Shown piece by piece: positions 31,698 through 41,179 of a stretch of DNA of 52,031 nucleotides (positions are counted from its first letter, which is position 1; every line of letters begins with the position of its first letter). The stretch spans positions 1 to 52,031 of the forward strand of contig NZ_JALGRP010000015.1 of NCBI RefSeq assembly GCF_022815605.1, written 5' to 3'. The notes beneath the pieces were generated by a model that was given only the letters and a program-made list of their open reading frames with translations, was not told the DNA's origin and made no database searches. Origin of the DNA: Microbacterium sp. VKM Ac-2923 (lineage in GTDB: Bacteria > Actinomycetota > Actinomycetes > Actinomycetales > Microbacteriaceae). The translations under genes and the position numbers were made by a program.

Positions 31698-31771
31698 CAC
31701 GGAGTGGGGAGTGTGCCCTGGCCTGTGGCTCCCTCACCGCGCATCCGCGCACCACACGAAGGAAAGGATCC

Positions 31772-32941
31772 ATGCAGAAGCTCACCGAACGACTGGTGTC
31801 GTGGGCGAGCCTGATCGATGAGAAGACCATCGAGCAGGCACGTACGTCGTCACGCATGCCGTTCATCTACCCCCACCTTGCCCTCATGCCCGACGCCCAT
31901 CTGGGCCTGGGTGCGACGGTGGGTTCGGTCATCCCCACGCTCGGGGCTGTCATGCCCGCGGCCGTCGGTGTCGACATCGGGTGCGGCATGATCGCCGTCA
32001 AGACACAGTTCCAGGCCTCCGACCTCGACGGTCGCAACCTCGCGGAGGTCCGGCAGCAGATCGAGCGCGCCATCCCGCTGTCGGCCGGGCGCGACAATCG
32101 CAGGATCGTGGCGACCGCCGAGCCCCGCGTGGCCGAGCTCGAGGAGCTCGCCGCGAAGGCCGGGTTCGACCCGGCGACCTACGCCGGTCACTGGCGGCAG
32201 CAGCTCGGTTCGCTGGGCAGCGGCAATCACTTCATCGAGATCTCGCTCGACGAGAACGATGACGTGTGGATGTTCCTGCACTCGGGCTCGCGAGGCGTCG
32301 GCAACCGCATCGCGCAGCATCACATCAAGGTTGCGCAGCACCTGGCGAGACAGTGGTGGATCGAGCTTCCTCACCCCGACCTGGCCTACCTCGTGGAAGG
32401 GACCCCGGAGTTCGCCCGCTACATCCGGGAGCTTCGGTGGGCGCAGCACTTCGCTCTCCTCAACCGCGAAGAGATGATGGACCGCGTCGCGAACCAGCTC
32501 GGCCGATTCCTGGAAACGCCCGTGGAGGAACGCGAGCGGATCAACTGCCATCACAACTTCACCGAATCCGAGAGGCACTTCGGCAAGCAGGTGTGGGTGT
32601 CGCGAAAAGGCGCGATCATGGCCGATGCCGGGCGCCCGGGTCTCATCCCCGGATCGATGGGAACTGCTTCCTACGTCGTGGAGGGGCGCGGCAACCCGGT
32701 CGCACTCAACTCCTCCCCGCACGGCGCGGGGCGTGAGCACTCCCGGTCGGCCGCCCGCAGGACCTTCACGCACGAGCAGTTGCGTGAGGCCATGGTCGGC
32801 ATCGAGTACCGCGACACGGACGCGTTCATCGATGAGATCCCGCAGGCGTACAAGCCGATCGACCGGGTCATGGCGGACGCCGCCGACCTGGTGTCCGTTC
32901 GGCACACGCTGCGACAGATCGTCAACGTGAAGGGCGATTGA
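31772..32941 (+). CDS. rtcB: RNA-splicing ligase RtcB
   Basis: A 389-residue GTP/Mn-dependent ligase that joins 2',3'-cyclic phosphate (or 3'-phosphate) and 5'-OH RNA ends, healing cleaved tRNA or rRNA. Landmarks are PHLALMPDAHLG, GVDIGCGM (Cys/Asp metal ligands), LGSGNHFIE, HSGSRG, INCHHNF and SSPHGAGR, whose His is the GMP-accepting residue by alignment of memory. AAAGGA lies before the ATG. Expression is likely attenuated by the leader peptide and terminator upstream. Monocistronic, ended by a hairpin at 32945-32980. Confidence 0.94.
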   Translation: MQKLTERLVSWASLIDEKTIEQARTSSRMPFIYPHLALMPDAHLGLGATVGSVIPTLGAVMPAAVGVDIGCGMIAVKTQFQASDLDGRNLAEVRQQIERAIPLSAGRDNRRIVATAEPRVAELEELAAKAGFDPATYAGHWRQQLGSLGSGNHFIEISLDENDDVWMFLHSGSRGVGNRIAQHHIKVAQHLARQWWIELPHPDLAYLVEGTPEFARYIRELRWAQHFALLNREEMMDRVANQLGRFLETPVEERERINCHHNFTESERHFGKQVWVSRKGAIMADAGRPGLIPGSMGTASYVVEGRGNPVALNSSPHGAGREHSRSAARRTFTHEQLREAMVGIEYRDTDAFIDEIPQAYKPIDRVMADAADLVSVRHTLRQIVNVKGD

Positions 32942-32944
32942 CCC

Positions 32945-32980
32945 GGATGCCACGGGTGCGACACTGCGCCCGTGGCATCC
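32945..32980 (+). terminator. Hairpin terminator after rtcB
   Basis: GGATGCCACGGG (32945-32956) pairs perfectly with CCCGTGGCATCC (32969-32980). Confidence 0.65.
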
Positions 32981-33033
32981 GTCGTCTCCGCCGATCCCCG
33001 GCGCGGGACGTCTGGAGGGGCACGGCGCGGGGC

Positions 33034-33039
33034 TAGCCT
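33034..33039 (+). promoter_or_regulatory. -10 box of the leaderless SDR gene
   Basis: TAGCCT six bases before the ATG at 33046. Confidence 0.5.
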
Positions 33040-33045
33040 GCCGGG

Positions 33046-33873
33046 ATGACCGAACCGATGACGTGGATGATCACCGGAGCCAATCGGGGCCTCGGCCGAG
33101 CCCTCACGGTCGCGGTCCTCGAAGCGGGACACCACGTGGTGGCGACGACGCGCGGCGAAAGCTCCCTGCCCACGCACGACAGACTGCGGGTGCTGCACCT
33201 CGACGTCCGCGACAGGGACGCCGCTCGACGCTGCGTCCACGAGGCCGCCTCCGTTACCGGGCGACTCGACGTCCTCGTCAACAATGCCGGCTACGGACTT
33301 ATCGGTGCGATCGAGGAGGTGAGCGAGACGGATCTGCGGGAGATCGTCGAGACGAACACCTTCGGACCCGTCTGGCTCTGCCAGGCGGCGATTCCCCTCA
33401 TGCGGGACCAGGGGTCAGGGCACATCGTTCAGATATCGACCGTCGGAGCCGTCGGGACGATGCCGATGCTCGGCGCCTACAACGCCTCGAAGTGGGCCTT
33501 GGAGGCGTTCAGCGAGGCCATGGCGGCGGAGGTTCGCGACTTCGGCATCCGGGTGTCCCTCATCGAGCCCGGAGCGCTCGACACGGAGTGGGCCGGGGGC
33601 AGCATGCGCTTCTCCACGCCCTCCGCAGCGTACGAGCGCCTGCGCGAGGACCTGTTCGGCACGGCCGAGGTACCGTGGCCCGTGGCGGAGCCGGTCGGCG
33701 GAACCTCCCCTCGAGACGCAGCCGTCGAGATCATCTCGCATGTCCTGGGCACGGGTGACGGTCGGCTCCGTGTCCTGATCGGCGACGACGCTCCCGCCGC
33801 CGTCCGCACGGCACTCGACCGGCGTCGCGACGACTACGCGCGCGATCCCCGGTTCCGCGATGACGGCGTCTGA
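33046..33873 (+). CDS. SDR family oxidoreductase
   Basis: A 275-residue classical SDR: TGANRGLG cofactor loop at residues 10-17, LVNNAG, catalytic YNASK. The Asn and EA.SEAM blocks place it in the oxidoreductase group related to retinol/3-oxoacyl reductases; substrate unknown. Leaderless ATG. Converges on the DUF5684 gene on the other strand. Confidence 0.85.
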   Translation: MTEPMTWMITGANRGLGRALTVAVLEAGHHVVATTRGESSLPTHDRLRVLHLDVRDRDAARRCVHEAASVTGRLDVLVNNAGYGLIGAIEEVSETDLREIVETNTFGPVWLCQAAIPLMRDQGSGHIVQISTVGAVGTMPMLGAYNASKWALEAFSEAMAAEVRDFGIRVSLIEPGALDTEWAGGSMRFSTPSAAYERLREDLFGTAEVPWPVAEPVGGTSPRDAAVEIISHVLGTGDGRLRVLIGDDAPAAVRTALDRRRDDYARDPRFRDDGV

Positions 33874-33936
33874 GTGCACATCGCGACGCCGCGCCGGTTC
33901 GGACCCGACGCGGTCGCTCGCCGTGGAGGCGGCGTG

Positions 33937-34323
33937 TCAGCCGATGCGCTCGGGACGGTACCTGTCGTCGCTGAACCCGATGATGAGGAACCCGATGAAA
34001 GCGAAGATCCAGAGGAGGAAGAGCGAGAACACGATTCCGTGGCCGAACGCCCTGCCCACACGGACCGCGACGATCACGTGGAACACGATGTTGACGATCG
34101 GGATCAGGTAGAGCAGGGCGAGCCACCCCGAGAATCCGGCGATCTTCGTGAGGAACACGACGTTGACGATCGGGATGATCGCGAGCCAGCCCGCGTAGCC
34201 CGCCTTGGTGAACACCTTCCACAGCGCCACGACCGCGACGACGTAGAGGGCGAGGCCGATGAGCGACGTGGTGCCGTTCAGGGCGAAGATCGAGGTCTGG
34301 TCGGTGATCGACGAGGTCAGCAT
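33937..34323 (-). CDS. DUF5684-type membrane protein
   Basis: A 128-residue small membrane protein with four hydrophobic stretches: GLALYVVAVVALW, WLAIIPIVNVVF, LALLYLIPIVNIVFHVIVAV and VFSLFLLWIFAFIGFLIIGF. The tandem IPIVN motifs are diagnostic of this family found next to diverse genes in actinobacteria. On the minus strand TACGAT lies six bases before the ATG, a leaderless pattern. Role unknown. Confidence 0.75.
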   Translation of the reverse strand: MLTSSITDQTSIFALNGTTSLIGLALYVVAVVALWKVFTKAGYAGWLAIIPIVNVVFLTKIAGFSGWLALLYLIPIVNIVFHVIVAVRVGRAFGHGIVFSLFLLWIFAFIGFLIIGFSDDRYRPERIG

Positions 34324-34329
34324 GCGCTC

Positions 34330-34335
34330 ATCGTA
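34330..34335 (-). promoter_or_regulatory. -10 box of the leaderless DUF5684 gene
   Basis: TACGAT on the minus strand, six bases before the ATG at 34323. Confidence 0.4.
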
Positions 34336-34432
34336 GGGCCCCGACGTCGTGCGCGATGCGCTGTCACGACGGAGCCATGCCGTGCTGCCGGGTTTAGCCT
34401 CGGGGGAGGAGCACGGCAGGGACGGTGAACGG

Positions 34433-34882
34433 ATGAGCGAGCGCAGGTTCGAGTGGGGCGGATTGGGCGCCGACCGCGGCGATTACGTCACGGCGGCGGA
34501 GGCTCTCGCCATGCTGGAGGTGCTCTGCTTGGCTCAGGCCGACCTGTCGGTGACCACATCGCTGCGCGACGGGGCGGCATGGGCGCGACTCGCCCGCGGC
34601 GAACGCTGGGCGCTGGTGTCGACGCCCGGATCGCGGTGGTTCTCCGTCGAGACCGACACGGGCCACCGACTGCAGTTGGTGGATGCCGACTCGTCGAAGG
34701 ATCAGAGCGCCCAGCTTCTGGCCGCGTACGTCGATATCGCCGACGCGTACGTTCGCGGCACTGCGCAACCGTTGCGTGCGCGGGCACTCGGTGGTTCCAC
34801 GATCGCGCTCGACGTGAACGGGCGACAGGTCATCCTGGCCCAGCCTCTGGTCCGCCGGCTGCGGGCGCTGCTCGGCCGCTAA
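34433..34882 (+). CDS. Hypothetical protein
   Basis: A 149-residue soluble protein with no recognised domain; it looks like an immunity- or barrel-type fold, mostly beta strands in the middle (SVTTSLRDGAAWARLARGERWALVST, WFSVETDTGHRLQLVD). No signal peptide. A TAGCCT box lies 33 bases upstream (34395-34400). Function not inferred. Confidence 0.6.
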   Translation: MSERRFEWGGLGADRGDYVTAAEALAMLEVLCLAQADLSVTTSLRDGAAWARLARGERWALVSTPGSRWFSVETDTGHRLQLVDADSSKDQSAQLLAAYVDIADAYVRGTAQPLRARALGGSTIALDVNGRQVILAQPLVRRLRALLGR

Positions 34883-34966
34883 GCCCGCGCCGCCCCGCGG
34901 TCAAGCCGCTGCGTCGGATCGGTTCGTATTGCGAGGCTGGAGCTTCACGCGACGAAGGGACACCCC

Positions 34967-35152
34967 ATGAGCGACCCCCAGAACTCCGCCCCCGCTGAGG
35001 AGCCGGCCGACGACGCCGCCGACCTCGGCGACGACCCCACGGTCAAGCCCAGCCAGGAGGCCGACCCGGAGGAGGGCTCCAAGGCCCCGTCGAAGGACGA
35101 CCCCAACGCCGACCACCAGGCCACGGGCATCGGGGTCGTCGGCGACGAATGA
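34967..35152 (+). CDS. Small acidic protein
   Basis: A 61-residue highly acidic, disordered protein (EEPADDAADLGDDPTVKPSQEADPEEG, then ADHQATGIGVVGDE). Homologues in Microbacteriaceae are sometimes labelled 'multidrug transporter' without reason; there is no membrane segment. AAGGGA stands seven bases before the ATG. Function unknown. Confidence 0.62.
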   Translation: MSDPQNSAPAEEPADDAADLGDDPTVKPSQEADPEEGSKAPSKDDPNADHQATGIGVVGDE

Positions 35153-35224
35153 TCCGGATGCCGCAGGCGACCGACGGTGTCCCCGTCGATGCCCGCGGCG
35201 TCGGGGCGCATCGCCGCGCGGTGA

Positions 35225-35230
35225 TAACCT
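35225..35230 (+). promoter_or_regulatory. -10 box of the tRNA-Arg gene
   Basis: TAACCT ten bases before the mature tRNA 5' end. Confidence 0.5.
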
Positions 35231-35240
35231 GAAACGGTCC

Positions 35241-35316
35241 GCCTCCGTAGCTCAGGGGATAGAGCGTTGGTTTCCGGTACCAAAGGTCGCTGGTTCGATT
35301 CCAGTCGGGGGCACCA
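35241..35316 (+). tRNA. tRNA-Arg (anticodon CCG)
   Basis: 76 bases including an encoded CCA (35314-35316). Acceptor GCCTCCG pairs with CGGGGGC, the D-stem is GCTC/GAGC, the anticodon stem TTGGT/ACCAA encloses loop TTCCGGT with anticodon CCG, and the T-arm has TTCGATT. It reads CGG codons. Confidence 0.95.
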
Positions 35317-35323
35317 CGATGAC

Positions 35324-35350
35324 AAGGCCGCGATCATGGATCGCGGCCTT
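35324..35350 (+). terminator. Terminator of tRNA-Arg
   Basis: AAGGCCGCGATC and GATCGCGGCCTT form a perfect 12-pair stem around ATG, eight bases after the tRNA. Confidence 0.75.
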
Positions 35351-35558
35351 CGTCGTCTCCCCTTTGCCCGTCTTCGCCGGTGATGTCGCCGGTTGGCTCG
35401 GCATCCTCCTCGTCGGGGTGCGAACCGAGTCGAGTCTCTGGCGTCCAGATCGCACCCGGCCGAGTGGGCGCACCCGTTCCGACAGCCGTTGTCAAGAGCA
35501 TCGGGCGATGCGGGCTCCGCCTGGGATGCTGGGACCTCACCTTCGAAAGGGGTTCGTC

Positions 35559-35813
35559 ATGAGCATCGGAGCCGGCATCGCGCTGTTCGTCATCGGCGCC
35601 ATTCTCGCCTTTGCGGTGAACATTCCCAACGACTACGTCAGCCTGAGCATGATCGGCTACATCATGATGGGCGCCGGTTTCGTGGTCTTCCTCATCGGCA
35701 TCGTCCTGCTGGCCCGGCGCCGGCAGACGGACACGGTCACCCGCACCGAGGGTGTGGGCGGCGCGCAGGTGACCCGTTCGACCACGCGCTCCTCCAACGA
35801 CGACCTCGTCTGA
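35559..35813 (+). CDS. DUF6458 family membrane protein
   Basis: An 84-residue small membrane protein: SIGAGIALFVIGAILAFAVNI is the first helix, YIMMGAGFVVFLIGIVLLARRR the second, followed by a polar tail. The family is actinobacterial and of unknown function. GAAAGGGG precedes the ATG. It is followed after 31 bases by the Ser/Thr kinase gene and might be co-transcribed. Confidence 0.78.
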   Translation: MSIGAGIALFVIGAILAFAVNIPNDYVSLSMIGYIMMGAGFVVFLIGIVLLARRRQTDTVTRTEGVGGAQVTRSTTRSSNDDLV

Positions 35814-35844
35814 TGCGCACGGGGCGAACCCCCGCGTCGCGACT

Positions 35845-37110
35845 GTGAACGAGCCCACCCCCACCGATCCCGACGGCGACCTGTTCGACGGGCGTTATCG
35901 TCTCGGGCGACTCCTCGGCCGGGGCGGCTACGCCGCCGTGCACGAAGCGGTCGACACCTCCCTGGAGCGCACTGTCGCGCTGAAGATCATTGACGGCGAC
36001 GGAGCAGACCCCACCGATGTCGGGCGGGTCCGGTCCGAGATCCGCCTCCTCGCCTCCCTGTCGCATCCCTCTCTCGTGACGCTCTACGACGCGAAACTGG
36101 ACGCACACCCGGCCTATCTGGTGATGGAGCTGATCTCCGGTCCCGTTCTGTCCGACCGCTTGGCCCGTGGGCCGCTTCCCGGGCCGGAAGCGGCTCGCAT
36201 CGGTCGCGAGATCGCCGAGGCGTTCGCGGTGATCCATGCGCGAGGGATCGTCCATCGCGACGTGAAGCCCTCGAACATCCTCATCCGCCCCGCCGGCCAT
36301 GCGGGGGAGACGCCGCGGGCGACCCTCGCCGACTTCGGCATCGCGGCCCTGGTGGGAGCCACGCGGGTCACCCGAGCCGACACGGTCATCGGCACCGCCG
36401 CGTATCTCAGCCCCGAGCAGGCGCGGGGGATGCCCGCCGCACCGGCGAGCGATGTCTACGCGCTCGGACTCGTCCTGCTTGAAGCGCTGACGGGGTTCCG
36501 CCCATTCGGTTCGCGGACTCCGCACGAAGCTCTGGCGGCACGGCTGGTCTCGTCGCCGGAAATCCCCGTCCACATCCCGCCGGCGTGGCGAGAGGTGCTT
36601 CAGCGCATGACCGCCCTCGAACCCGCCGAGAGACCGGATGCCGCGGGCGTGATCGTGGCGATGCGGACCGTCGCGGGGGCGTCGGTGACCGCCGCATCGA
36701 CGGCAGCGCCCACGGCGGTCCTGCCGCACGCTACCGACGCGACGGGCGTCGGGGACCGCAACGATCTGACCCGTGTCCTCCCGCGATGGGATGAGGTCGC
36801 GTCCCCTCGGACCGACGATCGGACCCGTGTCCTCCCGCAGCACGACGAGGTCATCTCCCCCCGAAAGGAGGACCGCGTCCCGGTCCGGTCGTCCGCGGCC
36901 GGCGATCCCGCGCCCGATCGCGATTCGCGCCGCCCGTCTCGCACGACGGCGATCGTGGCATCCGTCCTCGCCGTGATCCTCGCCGCGGGAGCGGTGGTCA
37001 CCGCCGTCGCGCTCTCGGGTTCCGGCGGCGCGGGCGGATCGAACCTGCCCCCTCTGCCGCAGCCGCTCGACCAGCACATCGACGAACTCTGGACGGAGGT
37101 GGGCCGGTGA
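35845..37110 (+). CDS. Membrane Ser/Thr protein kinase (PknB-like)
   Basis: A 421-residue Hanks-type kinase. Kinase domain at about 18-265: GRGGYAAVHEA glycine loop, VALKII Lys, HRDVKPSN catalytic loop, LADFGIA (DFG), SPEQARG. A juxtamembrane part has two TRVLP repeats with Thr and acidic stretches, likely phosphorylated. A single transmembrane helix (about 371-391) follows, and only a short outer segment of 30 residues remains, so there is no PASTA-type sensor. GTG start; its stop overlaps the next gene's GTG. Confidence 0.88.
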   Translation: MNEPTPTDPDGDLFDGRYRLGRLLGRGGYAAVHEAVDTSLERTVALKIIDGDGADPTDVGRVRSEIRLLASLSHPSLVTLYDAKLDAHPAYLVMELISGPVLSDRLARGPLPGPEAARIGREIAEAFAVIHARGIVHRDVKPSNILIRPAGHAGETPRATLADFGIAALVGATRVTRADTVIGTAAYLSPEQARGMPAAPASDVYALGLVLLEALTGFRPFGSRTPHEALAARLVSSPEIPVHIPPAWREVLQRMTALEPAERPDAAGVIVAMRTVAGASVTAASTAAPTAVLPHATDATGVGDRNDLTRVLPRWDEVASPRTDDRTRVLPQHDEVISPRKEDRVPVRSSAAGDPAPDRDSRRPSRTTAIVASVLAVILAAGAVVTAVALSGSGGAGGSNLPPLPQPLDQHIDELWTEVGR

Positions 37111-37655
37111 TCCGTCGCACCGCACCGGCCGCGGCCCTGCTGTTGGCCGCCACCGTCGCGCTCGCCGCGTGCGCACCGCCCGCGGCCGCCCCCACCGCCT
37201 GGCAGCAATCGGTGCAGACTGTCGCCGAGCAGGCCTCGGGAGGCGACTACGCCTCGGCGCTTGCAAGCCTCGACGCGCTCGAGGCCGCGGTCGTCTCGCG
37301 CCGCGACGCCGGCGAGATCACGACGTCGCAGGCCGATGGGATCCTGGCCCGTATTGCCACGGTCCGCGCTGACCTCGCCGCGCTCGGCCCCGTCCCGACG
37401 TCGGCGCCGGAAGAGACTGCGGACCCGGAGCCGAGCGAGACCGCCGAACCGACGCCGAGCGAGAGCGCCGAACCGGAGCCGACGGAGTCCGCGGAACCCA
37501 CCCCGGACGATCCGAAGGAAGGAGCCGGCGACGAGGAACAGCCTCCCGCCAACGACAACGGCGATCCAGGTCGCGGGAACGGGGGAGCCGGGGGGAAAGA
37601 AGACAAGAAGCCCACCGAGGGAGCCTCGCCGGGACCCGGGAAGAAGGACGGGTGA
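37107..37655 (+). CDS. Lipoprotein coupled to the Ser/Thr kinase
   Basis: A 182-residue exported lipoprotein: signal peptide with lipobox ALAAC, a helical domain of about 80 residues (WQQSVQTVAEQASGGDYASALASLDALE), and a long disordered tail with repeated EPTPSESAEPEPTES units, then Gly/Lys-rich. GTG start overlaps the kinase stop. Likely the external partner or sensor of the kinase, which lacks one. Confidence 0.72.
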   Translation: MIRRTAPAAALLLAATVALAACAPPAAAPTAWQQSVQTVAEQASGGDYASALASLDALEAAVVSRRDAGEITTSQADGILARIATVRADLAALGPVPTSAPEETADPEPSETAEPTPSESAEPEPTESAEPTPDDPKEGAGDEEQPPANDNGDPGRGNGGAGGKEDKKPTEGASPGPGKKDG

Positions 37656-37709
37656 CCCGATTCGACCGCGGCGGTCCGAGGGCCTCCGACAGCGTGCGAG
37701 GATTGCCCG

Positions 37710-38519
37710 GTGCCGCGCCGCGTGACCGCTGAACTCGACCTCGATCTCGGGGGGTCCGTCGACCTCATCCTGCAGATCACCGCGGCCCAGGGCGTGCCGG
37801 TGACCGACGAGACCCTAACCTTCTCGCAGGGTGAGCGCGTGTACACGCCGACCGAGATCATCGACCAGTCCGGCAGTCGTCTGCACCGGCTGACGGGCGA
37901 GCACGGCCCCCTCTCCGTGCGTTACGAGGCGGTGGTCTCCGGTGGGGCCCAGACCCCGCGCACCAGCGACCTCGAGACCATCACCTACCTCCGCCCGAGT
38001 CGCTACTGCCAGTCCGACGAGGTGTTCGCCCAGGCGCGCCGGCAGTTCCGCGGACTTTCCGGAGAGCAACTGCTGGCGGCGGTGTCGGGCTTCGTGGCAT
38101 CCACCGTCACGTACACCCCGGGACTCAGCCTCGGCACCGACAGCGCCGTGACGACGCTGATGACCGGGCAGGGCGTCTGCCGCGACTACGCCCACGTGGT
38201 CATCGCCCTGCTCCGGGCCATGGACATGCCGGCGCGCTACGCCGCGTGCTACGCCCCGGGCCTGGAACCGATGGACTTCCACGCCGTCGCGGAGGCGTAC
38301 ATCGATGGCAGCTGGTATGTCGTCGATGCCACCCGGTTGGCCGACCGCCGTTCGCTCGTGCGCATCGCCACCGGGCGCGACGCCGCCGACTGCGCCTTCC
38401 TGAGCTACCACGGCGGGTACGTCGGACTCGAGCGGATGCACGTCGACGCGGTACTCGAGGGCGAGATCCCGGATGCCGCGACCGTCGACGACCACGAAGC
38501 CCTCGTGCAGATCGGCTGA
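37710..38519 (+). CDS. Transglutaminase-like protein
   Basis: A 269-residue protein with an N-terminal beta domain (LGGSVDLILQITAAQGVPVTDETLTF) and a transglutaminase core: catalytic Cys in GQGVCRDYAH, His in MDFHAVAEAY, Asp in WYVVDATRLA. Likely a cysteine protease or peptide-crosslinking enzyme; no signal peptide, so intracellular. GTG start; the -10 candidate GAGGAT six bases upstream is poor. Confidence 0.78.
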   Translation: MPRRVTAELDLDLGGSVDLILQITAAQGVPVTDETLTFSQGERVYTPTEIIDQSGSRLHRLTGEHGPLSVRYEAVVSGGAQTPRTSDLETITYLRPSRYCQSDEVFAQARRQFRGLSGEQLLAAVSGFVASTVTYTPGLSLGTDSAVTTLMTGQGVCRDYAHVVIALLRAMDMPARYAACYAPGLEPMDFHAVAEAYIDGSWYVVDATRLADRRSLVRIATGRDAADCAFLSYHGGYVGLERMHVDAVLEGEIPDAATVDDHEALVQIG

Positions 38520-38708
38520 CGCCCGCCACCCGCGCGAGCCACGATCGCCCCGCCGCTTCCGCCCCTCGCCCGCGGACGCAACGCCCCCTCTGGCGGACAC
38601 GACGCAGGAGTTCCGCAGCGGCGACCGTGCAAGGAGGTCGGCTGCCTCGCCGTACCGTCCGCGTTCCTGCGCTGTGCTCGCACGCGGGGCGGGTGAGCCG
38701 GCGCCGCC
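38520..38708. other. Gene-free gap before argS
   Basis: About 190 bases without ORF or strong structure apart from GC runs; the argS -10 lies at its right end. Confidence 0.3.
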
Positions 38709-38714
38709 TAGACT
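38709..38714 (+). promoter_or_regulatory. -10 box of argS
   Basis: TAGACT, nine bases before the ATG at 38724. Confidence 0.5.
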
Positions 38715-38723
38715 TGAGGGGCT

Positions 38724-40388
<1,665 letters not shown>

Positions 40389-40390
40389 CC

Positions 40391-41161
40391 ATGACGGATG
40401 CCACGACGCCCCGACGGAGGACCGGTCGCTGGGTCGCGGCGATCATCGTGGTGGTCGTGCTGCTGGTGGCAGCAGCCGTCGCCGCAGAATTCATCGCGCG
40501 CTCGGTCGTCACGAGCACGGTGCGCTCCCTGGTGGTCACCAACGTCGGGCTCCCCGACGATCAGGACATCGACGTGCAGGTGGCGGGCCTCGTCCTGCCG
40601 CAGGTGCTGGGCGGGCGACTCGACGAGGTCACGGTCGCCTCCGACGACGTCACGCTGGGGCCGATCACGGGCGACGTGCGTGTCGACCTGCGCGGCGTAC
40701 CGGTCTCGGCCGGGTCGGCGGCCGACGGGGGAGTCGCTTCGGTGAGGCTCGATCAGGAGCAGTTGCGGACGCTCCTCGCGCAGCTGCCCGATCTGCCCGC
40801 CGGCACGGTGGAGGTCGCCGCACCGGACGTCACCTTCGAGACCACCCTCACGTTGTTCGGCATCGGCATCCCTGTCGGGGTGACGGCCACGCCCGGTGCC
40901 GCCGAGGGTGACCTCACGATCACCCCGACGGGCTTTCAAGTGGCGGGCAACGCGATCGACGCCGACACCCTGCGGGGCCAGTTCGGCGGCGTCGCCGATA
41001 CGCTCGTGCAGACGCGCGGTCTGTGCATCGCCGACCGACTGCCCGCGGGCCTGACCCTGACGTCCGCGACCGTCCAGGGCCAGGATCTGGTGGCGACGTT
41101 CGACGTCGCCGGCGGGATCGTCAGCGATCCGGCGCTCCAGGCGGACGGCACCTGCGGCTGA
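40391..41161 (+). CDS. LmeA-like phospholipid-binding protein (DUF2993)
   Basis: A 256-residue protein with an N-terminal membrane anchor (AAIIVVVVLLVAAAVAAEFI) and an extracytoplasmic lipid-binding DUF2993 domain. In mycobacteria LmeA binds phospholipids and helps lipomannan maturation; that role here is an inference from family. ATG at 40391 is preferred; GTG at 40385 (overlapping the argS stop) is the alternative, adding two residues. Confidence 0.78.
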   Translation: MTDATTPRRRTGRWVAAIIVVVVLLVAAAVAAEFIARSVVTSTVRSLVVTNVGLPDDQDIDVQVAGLVLPQVLGGRLDEVTVASDDVTLGPITGDVRVDLRGVPVSAGSAADGGVASVRLDQEQLRTLLAQLPDLPAGTVEVAAPDVTFETTLTLFGIGIPVGVTATPGAAEGDLTITPTGFQVAGNAIDADTLRGQFGGVADTLVQTRGLCIADRLPAGLTLTSATVQGQDLVATFDVAGGIVSDPALQADGTCG

Positions 41162-41179
41162 CAGACGCCGTGTCGCGGC

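Noticed and set aside
35241..35813. Prophage or island integration at tRNA-Arg
   Set aside because: No integrase, no repeat of the tRNA 3' end in the window, and a proper terminator follows.
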